Shown piece after piece: positions 18,028-27,456 of a stretch of DNA of 64,000 nucleotides. The position numbers and the translations under genes were made by a program. Source of the DNA: Dokdonella sp. (GTDB lineage: Bacteria > Pseudomonadota > Gammaproteobacteria > Xanthomonadales > Rhodanobacteraceae); the NCBI RefSeq assembly GCF_019634845.1, contig NZ_JAHCAQ010000005.1, positions 1-64,000 of the forward strand. Direction: 5' to 3'. The notes beneath the pieces are model-generated. The model did not search any database. It was not told the DNA's origin and was given only the letters and a program-made list of their open reading frames with translations. Numbering within the stretch: the stretch's first letter is position 1; every line of letters begins with the position of its first letter.

Positions 18028-18987
18028 ATGGACATGCCCATGCCCGACACCCCGATGACCTGGCCAATCGCGCTGCTGCACGCCTGCCTGCGCGTGTTCG
18101 GCCTCCTGCCGCTGCGCTTCGTCCATGTCGTGGGCGCGGTGGTCGGTCATTGCGCGTGGGCCCTGCATGGGCGCTCGCGAAACATTGCCGAACGCAACCT
18201 CGCCCTCGTATTAACGCAGAACAGCGCCCAATCCAGACACGCGCTCGCAAAAAAAACGCTCATCGAGACCGGCCGTTCGCTGACCGAGGTCCTTGCGGTC
18301 TGGGGCGGCGGCGCACCGCGGGCATTGCGGCACGTGGTCGATGTCCGCGGCCGCGAGCTGTTCGAGGCAGCCGCCGCCAATGGGCATGGGCTCATCATCG
18401 CGGCACCGCACCTGGGCTGCTGGGAACTGCTCAACTACTGGCTGGCCGCGCAGCGGCCACTGGCGATCCTGTACCGCGCACCGCGCCAGCGCGCGCTGGA
18501 GCCGTTGTTGCGCCGCGTGCGCGGCGTGCCCGGCGTCGAGCAGATCCGCGCCGACGGCAGCGGCGTACGCGCGCTGTTCCGGCGCCTGACCGGCGGCGGC
18601 ATGGTCGGCATCCTGCCCGACCAGCAGCCACGCCGCGGCGAGGGCGTATACGCGCCGCTGTTCGGCGTGCCGGCCTCGACCATGGTGCTGCTGCCGCGGC
18701 TGGCCGAACGCACCGGCGCCACGGTGCTGTTCGCGTTCGCCGAACGCCTCGAACGCGGCGCGGGCTATCGGCTGCACTTCCTGCCCGCGCCGGACGGCAT
18801 CGCCGACACCGACCCACACGTCGCCTGCAGCGCGCTCAACCGCGGCGTCGAACAGTGCGTGGCGCTGGCCTTCACCCAGTATCAGTGGACCTACAAGCGC
18901 TGGCCACGCAGCGCAGTCGCGCCCGCCGTGGCGCAGCCTGCCCCCACCTCCGCGGCGGCCGTGCGGTCCGCACCCGACGAGGGCTGA
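18028..18987 (+). CDS. Lipid A biosynthesis acyltransferase (LpxL/HtrB-like)
   Basis: The 319-residue protein belongs to the LpxL/LpxM family, which adds secondary acyl chains to Kdo2-lipid A at the inner membrane. A hydrophobic N-terminal segment (about 14-45) is followed by the catalytic HxxxxE motif in AAPHLGCWELL (H132, E137). Next are the conserved RADGSGVRALFRRL and GILPDQQPRRGEG stretches and QYQWTYKRWPR near the C-terminus. The gene is divergent from dtd. TACAAT at 18024-18029, a good -10 hexamer, overlaps the first ATG, so translation may instead start at 18034, 18040 or 18055. The tail after residue 295 is Ala/Pro-rich and variable. Confidence 0.9.
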   Translation: MDMPMPDTPMTWPIALLHACLRVFGLLPLRFVHVVGAVVGHCAWALHGRSRNIAERNLALVLTQNSAQSRHALAKKTLIETGRSLTEVLAVWGGGAPRALRHVVDVRGRELFEAAAANGHGLIIAAPHLGCWELLNYWLAAQRPLAILYRAPRQRALEPLLRRVRGVPGVEQIRADGSGVRALFRRLTGGGMVGILPDQQPRRGEGVYAPLFGVPASTMVLLPRLAERTGATVLFAFAERLERGAGYRLHFLPAPDGIADTDPHVACSALNRGVEQCVALAFTQYQWTYKRWPRSAVAPAVAQPAPTSAAAVRSAPDEG

Positions 18988-19337
18988 GCCCACCCCGCGC
19001 GTGGTCATGGCCTTGCGCCACCCCGCGTTTGCGGGGTGTGGCAAGGTCACGCCAGGCCCTAGCATGGCCAGGCGTATGCAGCCGCCGATCCGTCGCCGGC
19101 GCTGCGCAACACAGGGGATTGCCGATGAACACCGACACCACGCCGGCGCCGCGCGCGCAGGCCGCTGCCGCGCGCCTCGGCGCGGCCGAAAGCCGCTCGC
19201 GCAGACCGCCGCCGACCGCAGCGCAAGCGCCGCGGTGCACCGGGTCGTTCCGTCAGGCGCCGTCCCCGCCCGCTTGCGCCAGGCCACCGCACCGAGTTGC
19301 CCGACTGCCCTCCCGTCCTTGCCCCGGAAATCCAGCC
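18988..19337. other. Intergenic region with a GC hairpin
   Basis: A strong hairpin (GCCACCCCGC/GCGGGGTGTGGC, 19017-19041) lies 30 bp after the acyltransferase stop and probably ends its transcript, although no T run follows. The remainder is GC-rich. An in-frame ATG at 19125 has AGGGGA upstream, but it would add a proline/arginine-rich leader in front of an obvious signal peptide and is not used. Confidence 0.5.
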
Positions 19338-20168
19338 ATGCGCCACCCGCACACCCACCTGTCCCGCCTCGTCCTCGCCTGCGCCTGCGCGCTCGCGTCA
19401 ATGCCAGCCTTCGCAATCTTCCAGAACGGCGGCTTCGAAGCCAACGCCTACACCGGCTGGACCGTGGCCGGCGGCGTCAACCCGGGCCTGCTCGGGTCGC
19501 CGCCGTTCACCGGCGCCAGCGTGCAGATCAATCCGGGCGCGCCCGGACCGGCCTCGATCGTCGGTCCCGGCAGCACCGATCCGCGCGCGCCGCAGATCCA
19601 GTTGCCGCGCGTGGGCCAGTACACGGCCAAGCTCAACGACGAGGCCACCGGCGCACTCGTCACCACGCTGCGCCAGGTCGACACCGTCAGCAACGCCGAC
19701 ATCGACCCCGCCGATGGCGTGCCGCACATCCGCTTCGCGTTCGCGCCGGTGCTGGAGGATCCCAACCATTCGCCGCAGGAGCAGCCGTATTTCTACGTGT
19801 CGGTGAAGGACCTGACCGACAACAGCGTGCTGTTCGAACAGTTCGCCTATTCGGGTCAGGCCGGCGTGCAGTTCCTGCCCGGCACCGGCAGCTGGAAATA
19901 TCTTCCGTTCCAGGACGTCGACGCGGTGCTGCCGCTGAGCGCGATCGGCCACCAGGTGGAACTGACCGTGATCGCTGCCGACTGCTCGCTCGGCGGACAC
20001 GGCGGCTATGTCTACGTCGACGGCTTCGGTTCGGCCCACGTGCCGCCCGGCGGCACCCCAGGCGGTACGCCGCATGCGGTGCCGGCGCTGGGCCCGGCCG
20101 GACTCGGACTGCTCGGCGGCCTGCTCGCACTGGTTGCCGGCTGGCGCGCGCGCACGCGGCGCGCCTGA
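19338..20168 (+). CDS. Secreted protein with IPTL/PEP-CTERM-like C-terminal anchor
   Basis: The 276-residue protein has a signal peptide (LVLACACALASMPAFA, cleavage near residue 26). The mature part starts IFQNGGFEANAYTGWTV, like the NGGFE/GW start of many surface proteins with a carbohydrate-binding-like sandwich. It ends in a three-part sorting tail: AVPALGPAGLGL, a hydrophobic helix LLGGLLALVAGW and the basic cluster RARTRRA. This layout is recognised in the IPTL-/PEP-CTERM groups, whose members are processed by exosortase-type enzymes. No such sorting enzyme lies in the window. A GGAA site precedes the ATG. Conserved DGFGSAHVP near the end resembles ligand-binding strands. Function is unknown. 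Confidence 0.8.
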   Translation: MRHPHTHLSRLVLACACALASMPAFAIFQNGGFEANAYTGWTVAGGVNPGLLGSPPFTGASVQINPGAPGPASIVGPGSTDPRAPQIQLPRVGQYTAKLNDEATGALVTTLRQVDTVSNADIDPADGVPHIRFAFAPVLEDPNHSPQEQPYFYVSVKDLTDNSVLFEQFAYSGQAGVQFLPGTGSWKYLPFQDVDAVLPLSAIGHQVELTVIAADCSLGGHGGYVYVDGFGSAHVPPGGTPGGTPHAVPALGPAGLGLLGGLLALVAGWRARTRRA

Positions 20169-20288
20169 GCCAACCACCCCAACCGCGCGCTGCGCTGGCC
20201 CACCCCGCCAGCGGCGCCGGAAACGCTGCGCCCGCAATCGGAGCGACCTGCCACGGAAGGCCCTGCGCGCGCAGCAGCAACGCCGCGG

Positions 20289-20924
20289 CTACGGCGCGAC
20301 GAGGCCGCGACGCAGTGCTTCGAGCGTCGCCTCGGCACGCGAGCCCACGCTGAGCTTGCGGTAGATCTCCTTGAGATAGCCGGCCACGGTGTGGCGCGAC
20401 AACTGCAACAGTTGCGCCACCTCGCCGGCGCTGAGGCCCTTGGCGACCAGCCGCAGCACCTCGCTCTCGCGCGCGGTCAGTGCTGCCGGCGGCGCTGCCG
20501 GCGCCGGCGCGGCGAAATGGCGCAGCAGGCGCCGCGCGATCGATGGTGACAGCGGTGGCTGCCCGGCGGCGATGCCGGCGAGCATCGCCGCCAGCGCCTC
20601 GGGCGCCTGATCCTTGAGCACGTAACCCTGCGCGCCGGCATGCAGCGCCGGAAACAGGTGCGCGTCGTCATCGAACACGGTGGCGACGATGCACAACGTG
20701 CCGCGCGGCTGCAGCTGCTCGATGAGCTCGATGCCCGACCCGTCGGGCAGACCCAGATCGATCAGCGCCAGCGGCGGTGGCGGCGTGCAGCAGGCGCGCG
20801 CCTGCGCCAGCGTCGCCGCCGCGACGACCTCGATGTCGGCAAACGCCAGACGCAGGGCGCGCGTGAGCCACTCGCGGCTCGAAGCGAGATCGTCGACGAC
20901 GAGGGCGCGCGCCGGCACGTTCAC
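20289..20924 (-). CDS. LuxR/NarL-type response regulator
   Basis: The 211-residue protein has a receiver domain (1-125: acidic pair in ALVVDDLAS, phospho-acceptor aspartate in ALIDLGLPDGSG near residue 56, lysine in GYVLKDQ). A NarL-type DNA-binding domain follows (about 147-205: LTARESEVLRLVAKGLSAGEV, SRHTVAGYLKEIYRKL). It is the last gene of a translationally coupled operon, and its start overlaps the stop of the histidine kinase (ATGA, 20921-20924), so the kinase should be its partner. Target genes are unknown. Confidence 0.92.
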   Translation of the reverse strand: MNVPARALVVDDLASSREWLTRALRLAFADIEVVAAATLAQARACCTPPPPLALIDLGLPDGSGIELIEQLQPRGTLCIVATVFDDDAHLFPALHAGAQGYVLKDQAPEALAAMLAGIAAGQPPLSPSIARRLLRHFAAPAPAAPPAALTARESEVLRLVAKGLSAGEVAQLLQLSRHTVAGYLKEIYRKLSVGSRAEATLEALRRGLVAP

Positions 20925-21646
20925 GACGCCGCCGCCAGCGGCATGCTCAGCAGCACCTTGGTGCCGCCCGCGGTGCCGGCCTGCCAGTCGATGTCGCCGG
21001 CCAGCTCGGCGGCGCGCTCGCGCATGCCGCGCAGGCCACTGCCGGCAGCCGCTGCGGCCACGCCCGCGCCACTGCCATCATCGGTGAGTTCCAGCCGCAG
21101 TTGCTGCTCGCGCACGGCCACGCGCACGCGCACCTGACGCGCCTGCGCATGGCGGATCACGTTGCTGATCGCCTCGCGCACGATGCGGTACAGGTGCAGC
21201 GCACGGCCATGGTCGAGTGGCGGATCGGGCAGCTCGCCCAGTTCGACCCAGTCCAGTTGCATGCCCAGCGCGGCCAGCCGCTGCGCGGTTTCGCTGCGGA
21301 TGTCGGCGAGCACGTCGGCGAGCGTGCCGGGCGTGCCACGCGACCGCGTGACCACGTCGCGCAGATCCTGCAGCAGTGCCCGCGCGCGATCGGCCTGCTG
21401 TGGCGTCGGCGCCTCATGGACGAATCCGAGCAGGCGCGCGCCGAGGTCATCGTGGAGGTCGCCATAGATGCGCTCGCGCTCGCCGGCGACGGCCTGCTCA
21501 CGCACCAGCGTCTCGCGCTCGGTGGCACGCGCCGCCGCCTGGCGCCGTTCGCGCTCGAGCTGGCGGCGCAGGCGCCGCGCATGCAAGGCGCTGAACGTGG
21601 CCAGCGCCAGCGCGAACAACGTGACCAGCGTCAGCACGATGCTCAT
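20921..21646 (-). CDS. Short NarL/DesK-type sensor histidine kinase
   Basis: From the ATG at 21646 the protein is 241 residues: one N-terminal membrane helix (MSIVLTLVTLFALALATF), a coiled linker rich in Arg/Glu, a HisKA_3 dimerisation helix with the phospho-histidine in RERIYGDLHDDLGARLLG (H about 65), and an ATPase domain (REAISNVIRHAQA with the N box; LTDDGSGAG; GLRGMRERA). There is no periplasmic sensor domain, so the signal probably reaches it inside the cell. Its start overlaps the stop of the upstream Ser/Thr kinase and its stop overlaps the regulator start. The open frame extends to 21829, but that part is the shadow of the kinase gene. Confidence 0.9.
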   Translation of the reverse strand: MSIVLTLVTLFALALATFSALHARRLRRQLERERRQAAARATERETLVREQAVAGERERIYGDLHDDLGARLLGFVHEAPTPQQADRARALLQDLRDVVTRSRGTPGTLADVLADIRSETAQRLAALGMQLDWVELGELPDPPLDHGRALHLYRIVREAISNVIRHAQARQVRVRVAVREQQLRLELTDDGSGAGVAAAAAGSGLRGMRERAAELAGDIDWQAGTAGGTKVLLSMPLAAAS

Positions 21647-24072
21647 GAGCCTGCCGGCGGGCGCAGCGCGGCGGCGTCGCTGCGGCCCAGCCGCGCGTCG
21701 ACGTCGGCCAGCCGCTCGGCGGCGGCGCGTGTGCGCGCGTGGTCGGCGCCGAGCAGCGCAAGCAATTGCGCATGGGCCGCCTGAAGTTCGCTGCGCGCCT
21801 CCTGCAGACGTCCCATGCGGCCCAGGCACAGGCCGTGGTTGCTGCTGAAGATCGCGCTCATCAGGTGGTTGGCGCCCAGCTCGCTGCGTGCATCGGCGAC
21901 GAGGCTCGCCAACTCGCGTTCGGCGGCGTCGAGTCGGTTGGCCGCGAGCAGCAGCATGGCAAGGTTGTTGCGCGGCGCGAACGCCGAAGGATGGTGGCTG
22001 CCGGCGCGCTGCTGGATCGCGATGATGCGCCGGTACAGCGCCTCGGCCTCGTCGACCTGCTGGCGCTCGTCGAGGATGTAGGCCAACGTGTTCATTGCCG
22101 CCAGCGTCTGCATGTGCGCTTCGCCGGCACTGCGCTCGAAACCCTGCAGCGAACGCCGCGCGGCCACATCGGCTTCGTCGAGGCGATGCAGCGCCACGAG
22201 AATGTTGGCCAGCGTCTGCCAGCTCGTGAGCGTACTGGAGTGGTCCTCGCCGAGCACCTCGCGTTGCAAGGCCAGCACCGCGCGCGCTTCGTGCTCGGCC
22301 TCGGCGTTGGCACCGCGCGCGGCAAGGATGAGGGCCAGGTTGTGGCGGCTGGTCAACGTGGTCGGCGCACGCTCGCCGAAGGCACTGCGCCGCCAGGCCA
22401 GCGCCTGACGCGCCAGCGCCTCGGCTTCGTCGAGGCGGCCTGCATCGCGCAACAGCGTCGACAACGAACTGCGCGCGGTGGCGAGTGTGGTCTGCATCGC
22501 GCGGTCGTCAGCGGCCGCAGGGCCGAGCTCGGCGCCCCGCGCGAGCAGCGCACGCAGCCTGCGCTCGGCGTCCTCGACCTTGCCCTCGTCGCTGTCGATG
22601 CGTGCGCTGGCGAGGTCGAGATCGAGCGCGGCGGCGGGCGGCGCGGCGGGCCAGGTGGCGCGCGCCTGCGCCAGCACCGCGCGGGCGTCGTCGAAACGCG
22701 CCAGCTCGGTGAGGATGGTGGCGCGTTCGCGCAGCAGCGCCACGCGCTCGGCCGGCGCTTCATCGGTGAGCTCGATCGCCAGCGCACGGTCGCTGAGCGC
22801 CAGCGCAGCCGGGTAATCGCTCAACGCGCGTCGCGCCGAGGCCAGCGTTGCCGCCAACGTGCGCATCACCACGGGCGTGGCGCTGAGCCCGTCGAGCTCG
22901 CGCTCGGCGCTGGCGATCACCTCGGCCACGGTCGGGTTGCGCCCGGCGGTCGCCTCCGGATTGGCGGCGGCGAGCATCTGCTGCAGGAATGCGCTGACCG
23001 CGGCGCTTTCCTGTGCGCGGCGCTCGGCCTGCGCATGGGCGGCGCGCTCGGCCAACGCGAAACGCAATGACACCACGCTGGCGCCGAGCAGCACCGCGAA
23101 CACGATCGCCGCGGCGGCGCTGAGCGCGCGATGACGGCGCACGAAGCGCCTGGCGCGATAGACGAAGGTCGGCGGGCGCGCGCTGACCGGGCGATGTTCG
23201 AGCACGCGCTGCAAATCGTCGGCGAACTCGGCGGCGCTCGCATAGCGCTGCGCGGGTTCGCTCGACAGCGCCTTCATCACCACGGTGTCGAGGTCGGCGT
23301 GGGCCGCCGCCGACACGCGCGACAGCGGCGGTGGCGTGTCGTTGCGCAGGATGTCGAGCGCCTCGATGAGGCTCGAGGTGGACAGGCGCGGATGCGGCAA
23401 GCGACCACTGACGAGCTGGTAGGCGATCACGCCGAGCGAATACACGTCGCTGCGCGCGTCGGCGCGCTGGTCGCCACCGCCGAGCTGTTCGGGGCTCATG
23501 TAGGGCAAGGTGCCCAGCACCTGCCCGGCCAGCGTCAGCGTGGCATCGCCGCTGCCGTCGCGGTAGGCCACGCCGAAATCGAGGATGCGGGGTTGGCCGG
23601 TGCCATCGACGAGGATGTTGCCGGGCTTGAGATCACGATGGATCACGCCGCGCTCGTGCGCATGCTGCACGGCGTGTGCGATCGCGATGAGCAGGCTGAG
23701 GCGCGCCGCGAGCGCGAGTCCATTGGCCTGCGCGTAGGCGAGCAGGTCCATGCCCGGCACGTATTCCATCGCCAGCCACGGCACCAGCGCGTCGCCCACG
23801 CTGGCCTCGCCGGCCGCGTACAGGCGCGCGATGGCCGGATGCTCGAGCGTGGCGAGGGTGGCGATCTCGCGCTGCAACCGCGCGATCAGACTCGGCGTTG
23901 CACCGCGCACGACCTTGAGCGCGACCTGGCGCGCCGGGTGGTCCTGCGCGGCCAGGTACACGCGGCCCATGCCGCCTTCGCCGAGCACGTCGATGATGCG
24001 GTAAGGGCCGATCCACGCCGGCCGCGACAGGTTCGCGCGCGTGGACGGATCGGGAATGGTGGTGTCGGACAT
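21643..24072 (-). CDS. PknB-like Ser/Thr kinase with TPR sensor half
   Basis: From 24072 the protein has 809 residues. The first 280 form a eukaryote-like kinase: glycine loop GEGGMGRVY, VALKVV lysine, catalytic loop HRDLKPGNIL, DFG (ILDFGVAYR), and LPYMSPEQL in the activation segment. A membrane helix follows (about 320-345, ALSAAAAIVFAVLLGASVVS). About 450 residues of helical TPR repeats come next (for example ALARQALAWRRSAFGERAPTT, LEALYRRI-type helices) and would lie in the periplasm. TPR-bearing kinases of this form are common in Xanthomonadales and related bacteria. Its stop overlaps the histidine kinase start (21643-21646), which is unusual because it joins a Ser/Thr kinase to a two-component pair in one coupled operon. 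Confidence 0.9.
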   Translation of the reverse strand: MSDTTIPDPSTRANLSRPAWIGPYRIIDVLGEGGMGRVYLAAQDHPARQVALKVVRGATPSLIARLQREIATLATLEHPAIARLYAAGEASVGDALVPWLAMEYVPGMDLLAYAQANGLALAARLSLLIAIAHAVQHAHERGVIHRDLKPGNILVDGTGQPRILDFGVAYRDGSGDATLTLAGQVLGTLPYMSPEQLGGGDQRADARSDVYSLGVIAYQLVSGRLPHPRLSTSSLIEALDILRNDTPPPLSRVSAAAHADLDTVVMKALSSEPAQRYASAAEFADDLQRVLEHRPVSARPPTFVYRARRFVRRHRALSAAAAIVFAVLLGASVVSLRFALAERAAHAQAERRAQESAAVSAFLQQMLAAANPEATAGRNPTVAEVIASAERELDGLSATPVVMRTLAATLASARRALSDYPAALALSDRALAIELTDEAPAERVALLRERATILTELARFDDARAVLAQARATWPAAPPAAALDLDLASARIDSDEGKVEDAERRLRALLARGAELGPAAADDRAMQTTLATARSSLSTLLRDAGRLDEAEALARQALAWRRSAFGERAPTTLTSRHNLALILAARGANAEAEHEARAVLALQREVLGEDHSSTLTSWQTLANILVALHRLDEADVAARRSLQGFERSAGEAHMQTLAAMNTLAYILDERQQVDEAEALYRRIIAIQQRAGSHHPSAFAPRNNLAMLLLAANRLDAAERELASLVADARSELGANHLMSAIFSSNHGLCLGRMGRLQEARSELQAAHAQLLALLGADHARTRAAAERLADVDARLGRSDAAALRPPAGS

Positions 24073-24135
24073 GGCTTGGCACGGCTGCGGCTGGCACGAT
24101 GCTGCCACATCCGCGGCGGCTGCGGCGAGCGGCGT

Positions 24136-24744
24136 TCAGTCGCGGCGCAGCACCTCGCGCACGAGCATGATCTCGCAGGCACCGGCGCCGCTATCGTCGC
24201 GTGACAGCGAACTCCGCCAGCGCTCGCCGCGGCGACCGCGCACCTCGACCAGTTGCCCGCGCAGCGTGACCAGGGTGCCGCTGCGCACGCGATCGAGCGA
24301 GCGGGCGACGGCGGCATCGGCCGGGATCGCGTGCAGGTTGGTGCTGGTGTGCGTGATCTCGGCCGGCGGCAGCGGCGGCGGCCCGCTCCAGCGATAGGTG
24401 TAGAAGCGCGCCGACTGCTCGATGCCGAGTTGCCCGATCACGGCGCTGTCGGACATGCGCCGCCAGCCCAGCGCGAGATCGAGCGGCGCGACCGCCGCGA
24501 ACGCATCGAAGCGATAGTCCATGCGCGACAGCACGCGCGCCTCGATCGCGAAATCCGCCAGCGGTACCAGCGTGTAGTCGCCGTGCGCGATCGGCGCGGC
24601 GTCGCGCGGCGCCAACTGCAGCGGCTCGGCATCGACGAGCACGCCCGGCGCGCGCGTGATCGGCCGCAGCGCCGCCCAGCGCATGCCCTGCAACGCGGCC
24701 AGTGCCACCAGCACGGCGATGAACCAGCGCAGGCGCACGTTCAC
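24136..24744 (-). CDS. Membrane-anchored hypothetical protein
   Basis: The 202-residue protein has one N-terminal hydrophobic helix (RWFIAVLVALAALQGMRWA) that could be a membrane anchor or an uncleaved signal. The rest is periplasmic. It contains YTLVPLADFAIEARVLSR and YTYRWSGPPPLPPAEI. Several DUF-type periplasmic proteins of this style exist in the group, but I cannot name it. Its start overlaps the stop of the TPR gene before it (24741-24744) and it is followed by the kinase, so it may serve the same signalling unit. Confidence 0.7.
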   Translation of the reverse strand: MNVRLRWFIAVLVALAALQGMRWAALRPITRAPGVLVDAEPLQLAPRDAAPIAHGDYTLVPLADFAIEARVLSRMDYRFDAFAAVAPLDLALGWRRMSDSAVIGQLGIEQSARFYTYRWSGPPPLPPAEITHTSTNLHAIPADAAVARSLDRVRSGTLVTLRGQLVEVRGRRGERWRSSLSRDDSGAGACEIMLVREVLRRD

Positions 24745-25067
24745 GATGGTGTCTGTCGCAGGCGATTGGCGAACACGGTCATCTCGCGGGCCGCCTGCAC
24801 GTCGCCGCGCTGCTGCGCCACCGTGATGCCCTGTTCGTAGGCGGCCAGCGCCGCGTCACGCTCGCCGGCCTGCGCCAACGCGCGGCCGAGCGCCTTCCAC
24901 GCCGCCGAATAGTGCGGGTCGAACGCCAGCGCGGCGCGCAACGCGACCACGGCCGCGGCGGCATCGCCCTGCGCGAGCAGGGCCGTACCGAGCGAGTAGC
25001 GCAGCATCGCGCCATCGCGCGGGCCACCCAGTTGCGCCCGCAGGCGGCCGACCAGTTCCTCGTTCAT
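24741..25067 (-). CDS. Small tetratricopeptide-repeat protein
   Basis: The 108-residue protein consists of two to three TPR units (RYSLGTALLAQGDAAAAVVAL, AWKALGRALAQAGERDAALA, YEQGITVAQQRGD). It has no signal peptide or membrane segment. Small TPR proteins mediate protein contacts. It is the first gene of a group of four overlapping or near-adjacent genes (25067 to 20924) that also holds the membrane protein, the Ser/Thr kinase and the two-component pair. About 37 bp separates it from the patatin gene, so the transcript may start further upstream. Confidence 0.8.
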   Translation of the reverse strand: MNEELVGRLRAQLGGPRDGAMLRYSLGTALLAQGDAAAAVVALRAALAFDPHYSAAWKALGRALAQAGERDAALAAYEQGITVAQQRGDVQAAREMTVFANRLRQTPS

Positions 25068-25104
25068 CGCCGCATGATCGCGCGTTCGGCCGCGCGCTGC
25101 AGCA

Positions 25105-26346
25105 TCACCTGGCCGCGGCCAGCCGGTGCACGTCGTGCGTGATCACGCCGACCGAGCGCGAGGGCTTGGTGAAGAACTCGGGGTGCGCCAGCGTGTGCTC
25201 CATGTCGAGCCGACCGGCGGCCCAATGCGCGCGCATCGTGCCGACGCCAAAGGCGTAGTCCTTGAACTGGGTCTCGAACGGCTTGCGCTGGTAGATGAGG
25301 TGGACGATGTTGAACACGCGGTCGCTGATCAACGGTTCGAGCAACTGGCGGGTCGGCGCATCGAGATGACCGGGCGGCAGCGCCGCCAGCAGTTCGCCGA
25401 GCGCGTGGCCGAGTCGATGCAGATGCGCGATGTGGTCGGTGCCCAGCCGCGTGCGGCTCGAATACTGAATGTCCTTCTGCCGTTCGAACACGTCCATCAT
25501 CGTGCGTGGCGCCGTGCCGTGGGCGCTCCACAGGTCGACCTGGAACACGAGGCTGTCGCGCCGCGGCCGCTCCGACAGCACATGGTCGAGCGGCGTGTTG
25601 GAGACCAGGCCGCCGTCCCAGTAGCGCTCGCCATCGATGACGATGGCCGGGAACGCCGGCGGCAGGGCGCCCGAGGCCATCACGTGCTCGGGACCGATGC
25701 GATGGTGCGCCGAGTCGAACCAATGCAGGTTGCCGGTCTCGACGTGGGTCGCGCCGACCGCCAGTCGCGTGCCGTGGCCGCTGTTGATGCGGTCGAAGTC
25801 GACGAAGCGCTCGAGCGTGTGCCGCAGCGGCGTGGTGTCGTAGAAGCTCGTCGCATGCGCGCCGGCGTCCTCGTACAGGAACGGCGATGCCGCGCGCGGA
25901 CGGAAGAAACCCTGCTGGCCGAACGTGAGCGCACCGAGCGCGCCGAGCGAATTGGCCCAGGCGTCGAGCGCATGCGTGGGCGGCAGCCAGCCCAGCAGCG
26001 CCCGCACTGCCACCGCGACCGGCGCGGCCAGACCGAGCGGCTGGCAGATCAGCTCCCAGAATCCGCGCAGGCGCTCGACCCGATGTTCGGGCGCGTTGCC
26101 GGCGAGGATCGCCGCGTTGATCGCGCCGATCGAGGTGCCGGCGAACCAGCACGGCCGGATGCCGGCCTCGTGCAGCGCGTCGTACACGCCGCACTGGTAG
26201 GAACCCAGCGCGCCGCCCCCCTGCAGCACGAGCGCGACCGACTCGTAGCCGGCCGCCGCTTGCGCCGGCGTGGCGCTGGCCGCGGCGCTGCGTGGCGGCG
26301 CCGCGCGCAGGCGCGCGGAGCGTTTCCCGGGAGCGGCGGGCTTCAC
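25105..26346 (-). CDS. Patatin-like phospholipase
   Basis: The 413-residue protein has the patatin fold. The oxyanion glycine run [10 protein letters not shown] is at 41-50, the nucleophile S72 sits in [11 protein letters not shown], and the catalytic aspartate D244 in [12 protein letters not shown]-terminal DUF3734-like region ends [20 protein letters not shown]. Such enzymes hydrolyse acyl esters in phospholipids. In several gammaproteobacteria and betaproteobacteria they lie next to 3-hydroxybutyrate dehydrogenase, as here, where the start overlaps the dehydrogenase stop (26343-26346). That pairing suggests a role in lipid or polyhydroxyalkanoate turnover, but this is inference. Confidence 0.9.
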   Translation of the reverse strand: MKPAAPGKRSARLRAAPPRSAAASATPAQAAAGYESVALVLQGGGALGSYQCGVYDALHEAGIRPCWFAGTSIGAINAAILAGNAPEHRVERLRGFWELICQPLGLAAPVAVAVRALLGWLPPTHALDAWANSLGALGALTFGQQGFFRPRAASPFLYEDAGAHATSFYDTTPLRHTLERFVDFDRINSGHGTRLAVGATHVETGNLHWFDSAHHRIGPEHVMASGALPPAFPAIVIDGERYWDGGLVSNTPLDHVLSERPRRDSLVFQVDLWSAHGTAPRTMMDVFERQKDIQYSSRTRLGTDHIAHLHRLGHALGELLAALPPGHLDAPTRQLLEPLISDRVFNIVHLIYQRKPFETQFKDYAFGVGTMRAHWAAGRLDMEHTLAHPEFFTKPSRSVGVITHDVHRLAAAR

Positions 26347-27125
26347 TGCATGAACCAGCCGTGGCTGACCACGATGCTCTGCCCGGTCAGCGCATTGCTG
26401 CCGAAGCCGGCGAAGAACAGCGCGCAGGCGGCAACGTCATCGACCGTGGTGAACTCGCCGTCGACGGTGTCCTTGAGCATCACCTTCTTGACCACGTCGG
26501 CCTCGGAGATGTTGAGCTCCCTGGCCTGCTCGGGAATCTGCTTGTCGACCAGCGGCGTGCGCACGAAACCGGGGCAGATCACGTTGGCGCGCACGCCGTG
26601 CGCGGCGCCTTCCTTGGCCACCACCTTGGCCAGGCCGATGAGGCCGTGCTTGGCGGTGACATAGGGCGCCTTGAGCACCGAGGCTTCCTTGGAGTGCACC
26701 GAACCCATGTAGATGATCGAGCCGCCCTTGCCGCGCGCATACATCTGGCGCAGGCAGGCACGGGTGGTCAGGAACGCGCCATCGACGTGGATCGCCATCA
26801 GCTTTTTCCAGTCGGCATAGGAAAAGCTCTCGAGCGGATTGACGATCTGGATGCCGGCATTGGAGACGAGGATGTCGACCGCGCCGAGCTGCTTGACCAC
26901 GGCGTCGACGCCGGCGTCGACCTGCTGCTCGTTGGTCACGTCCATCGCCACGCCCATCGCCTTGGCGCCCTTGGCCTGCAGCTCGCTGGCCGTGGCGTTT
27001 GCGCCATCGAGGTTGAGGTCGGCGATGGCCACCGCCGCGCCGTGATCGGCGAACACCTCCGCGATGCGCTTGCCGATGCCGCTGGCCGCGCCGGTGACGA
27101 TGGCTGTCTTGCCGTCGAGTCTCAT
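26343..27125 (-). CDS. hbdH: 3-hydroxybutyrate dehydrogenase (SDR family)
   Basis: From the ATG at 27125 (AGGAG 10 nt before) the protein is 260 residues. The NAD-binding glycine motif is [12 protein letters not shown] (9-20), NNAG-like VSNAGIQ (about 91-97) follows, and the catalytic triad is Ser in [11 protein letters not shown] and Tyr/Lys in [12 protein letters not shown] (Y about 157, K161). [16 protein letters not shown] at the end matches 3-hydroxybutyrate dehydrogenases, which oxidise 3-hydroxybutyrate to acetoacetate. It leads an operon with a patatin phospholipase. Confidence 0.93.
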   Translation of the reverse strand: MRLDGKTAIVTGAASGIGKRIAEVFADHGAAVAIADLNLDGANATASELQAKGAKAMGVAMDVTNEQQVDAGVDAVVKQLGAVDILVSNAGIQIVNPLESFSYADWKKLMAIHVDGAFLTTRACLRQMYARGKGGSIIYMGSVHSKEASVLKAPYVTAKHGLIGLAKVVAKEGAAHGVRANVICPGFVRTPLVDKQIPEQARELNISEADVVKKVMLKDTVDGEFTTVDDVAACALFFAGFGSNALTGQSIVVSHGWFMQ

Positions 27126-27456
27126 GGGTTTGCTCCTTTGCTGTGCGGCCAGGCCGCGGGACGTGCGCCCTCCAACCGCTGCGCCGGGAACCGCTCGCGG
27201 CATGCCGCCGCCTGGCCTTGCCGCCATGGGTGGCCGCCACTGGCTGCAGCGGCGATGCCGCCAAGGCGTCGCCAACAGGCCCGCCGATTCCCGCGATCAC
27301 CGATCGGATCGCACAAAAAAGGCGCCGCACGTTTCCGGGCGGCGCCAAATGGAGTGTGAAATGAAACTGTGCAGTGAGACTGCATTGTCGCTCCTGAGTT
27401 CCGCGCTGCAGCAAACGGCAGCTGAACGGCCCTGCGGCAGGCCGGCCCGGCGTCGC
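27126..27456. other. Intergenic region between ntrX and hbdH
   Basis: Both genes point left. The right part has the ntrX terminator (listed separately) and the left part must hold the hbdH promoter. The sequence next to the terminator (27355-27410) is less GC-rich. No further gene or repeat is seen. Confidence 0.5.
27321..27347 (-). terminator. Rho-independent terminator after ntrX
   Basis: The stem GGCGCCG/CGGCGCC (27321-27327, 27341-27347; 13-nt loop) is followed on the minus strand by CTTTTTTGTGC. The position 110 bp past the ntrX stop and the T run make this a good terminator. Confidence 0.75.

Noticed and set aside
17880..19337. A long leader in frame with the 19338 protein
   Set aside because: It is the alternative frame of the acyltransferase gene; the signal peptide at 19338 defines the start.
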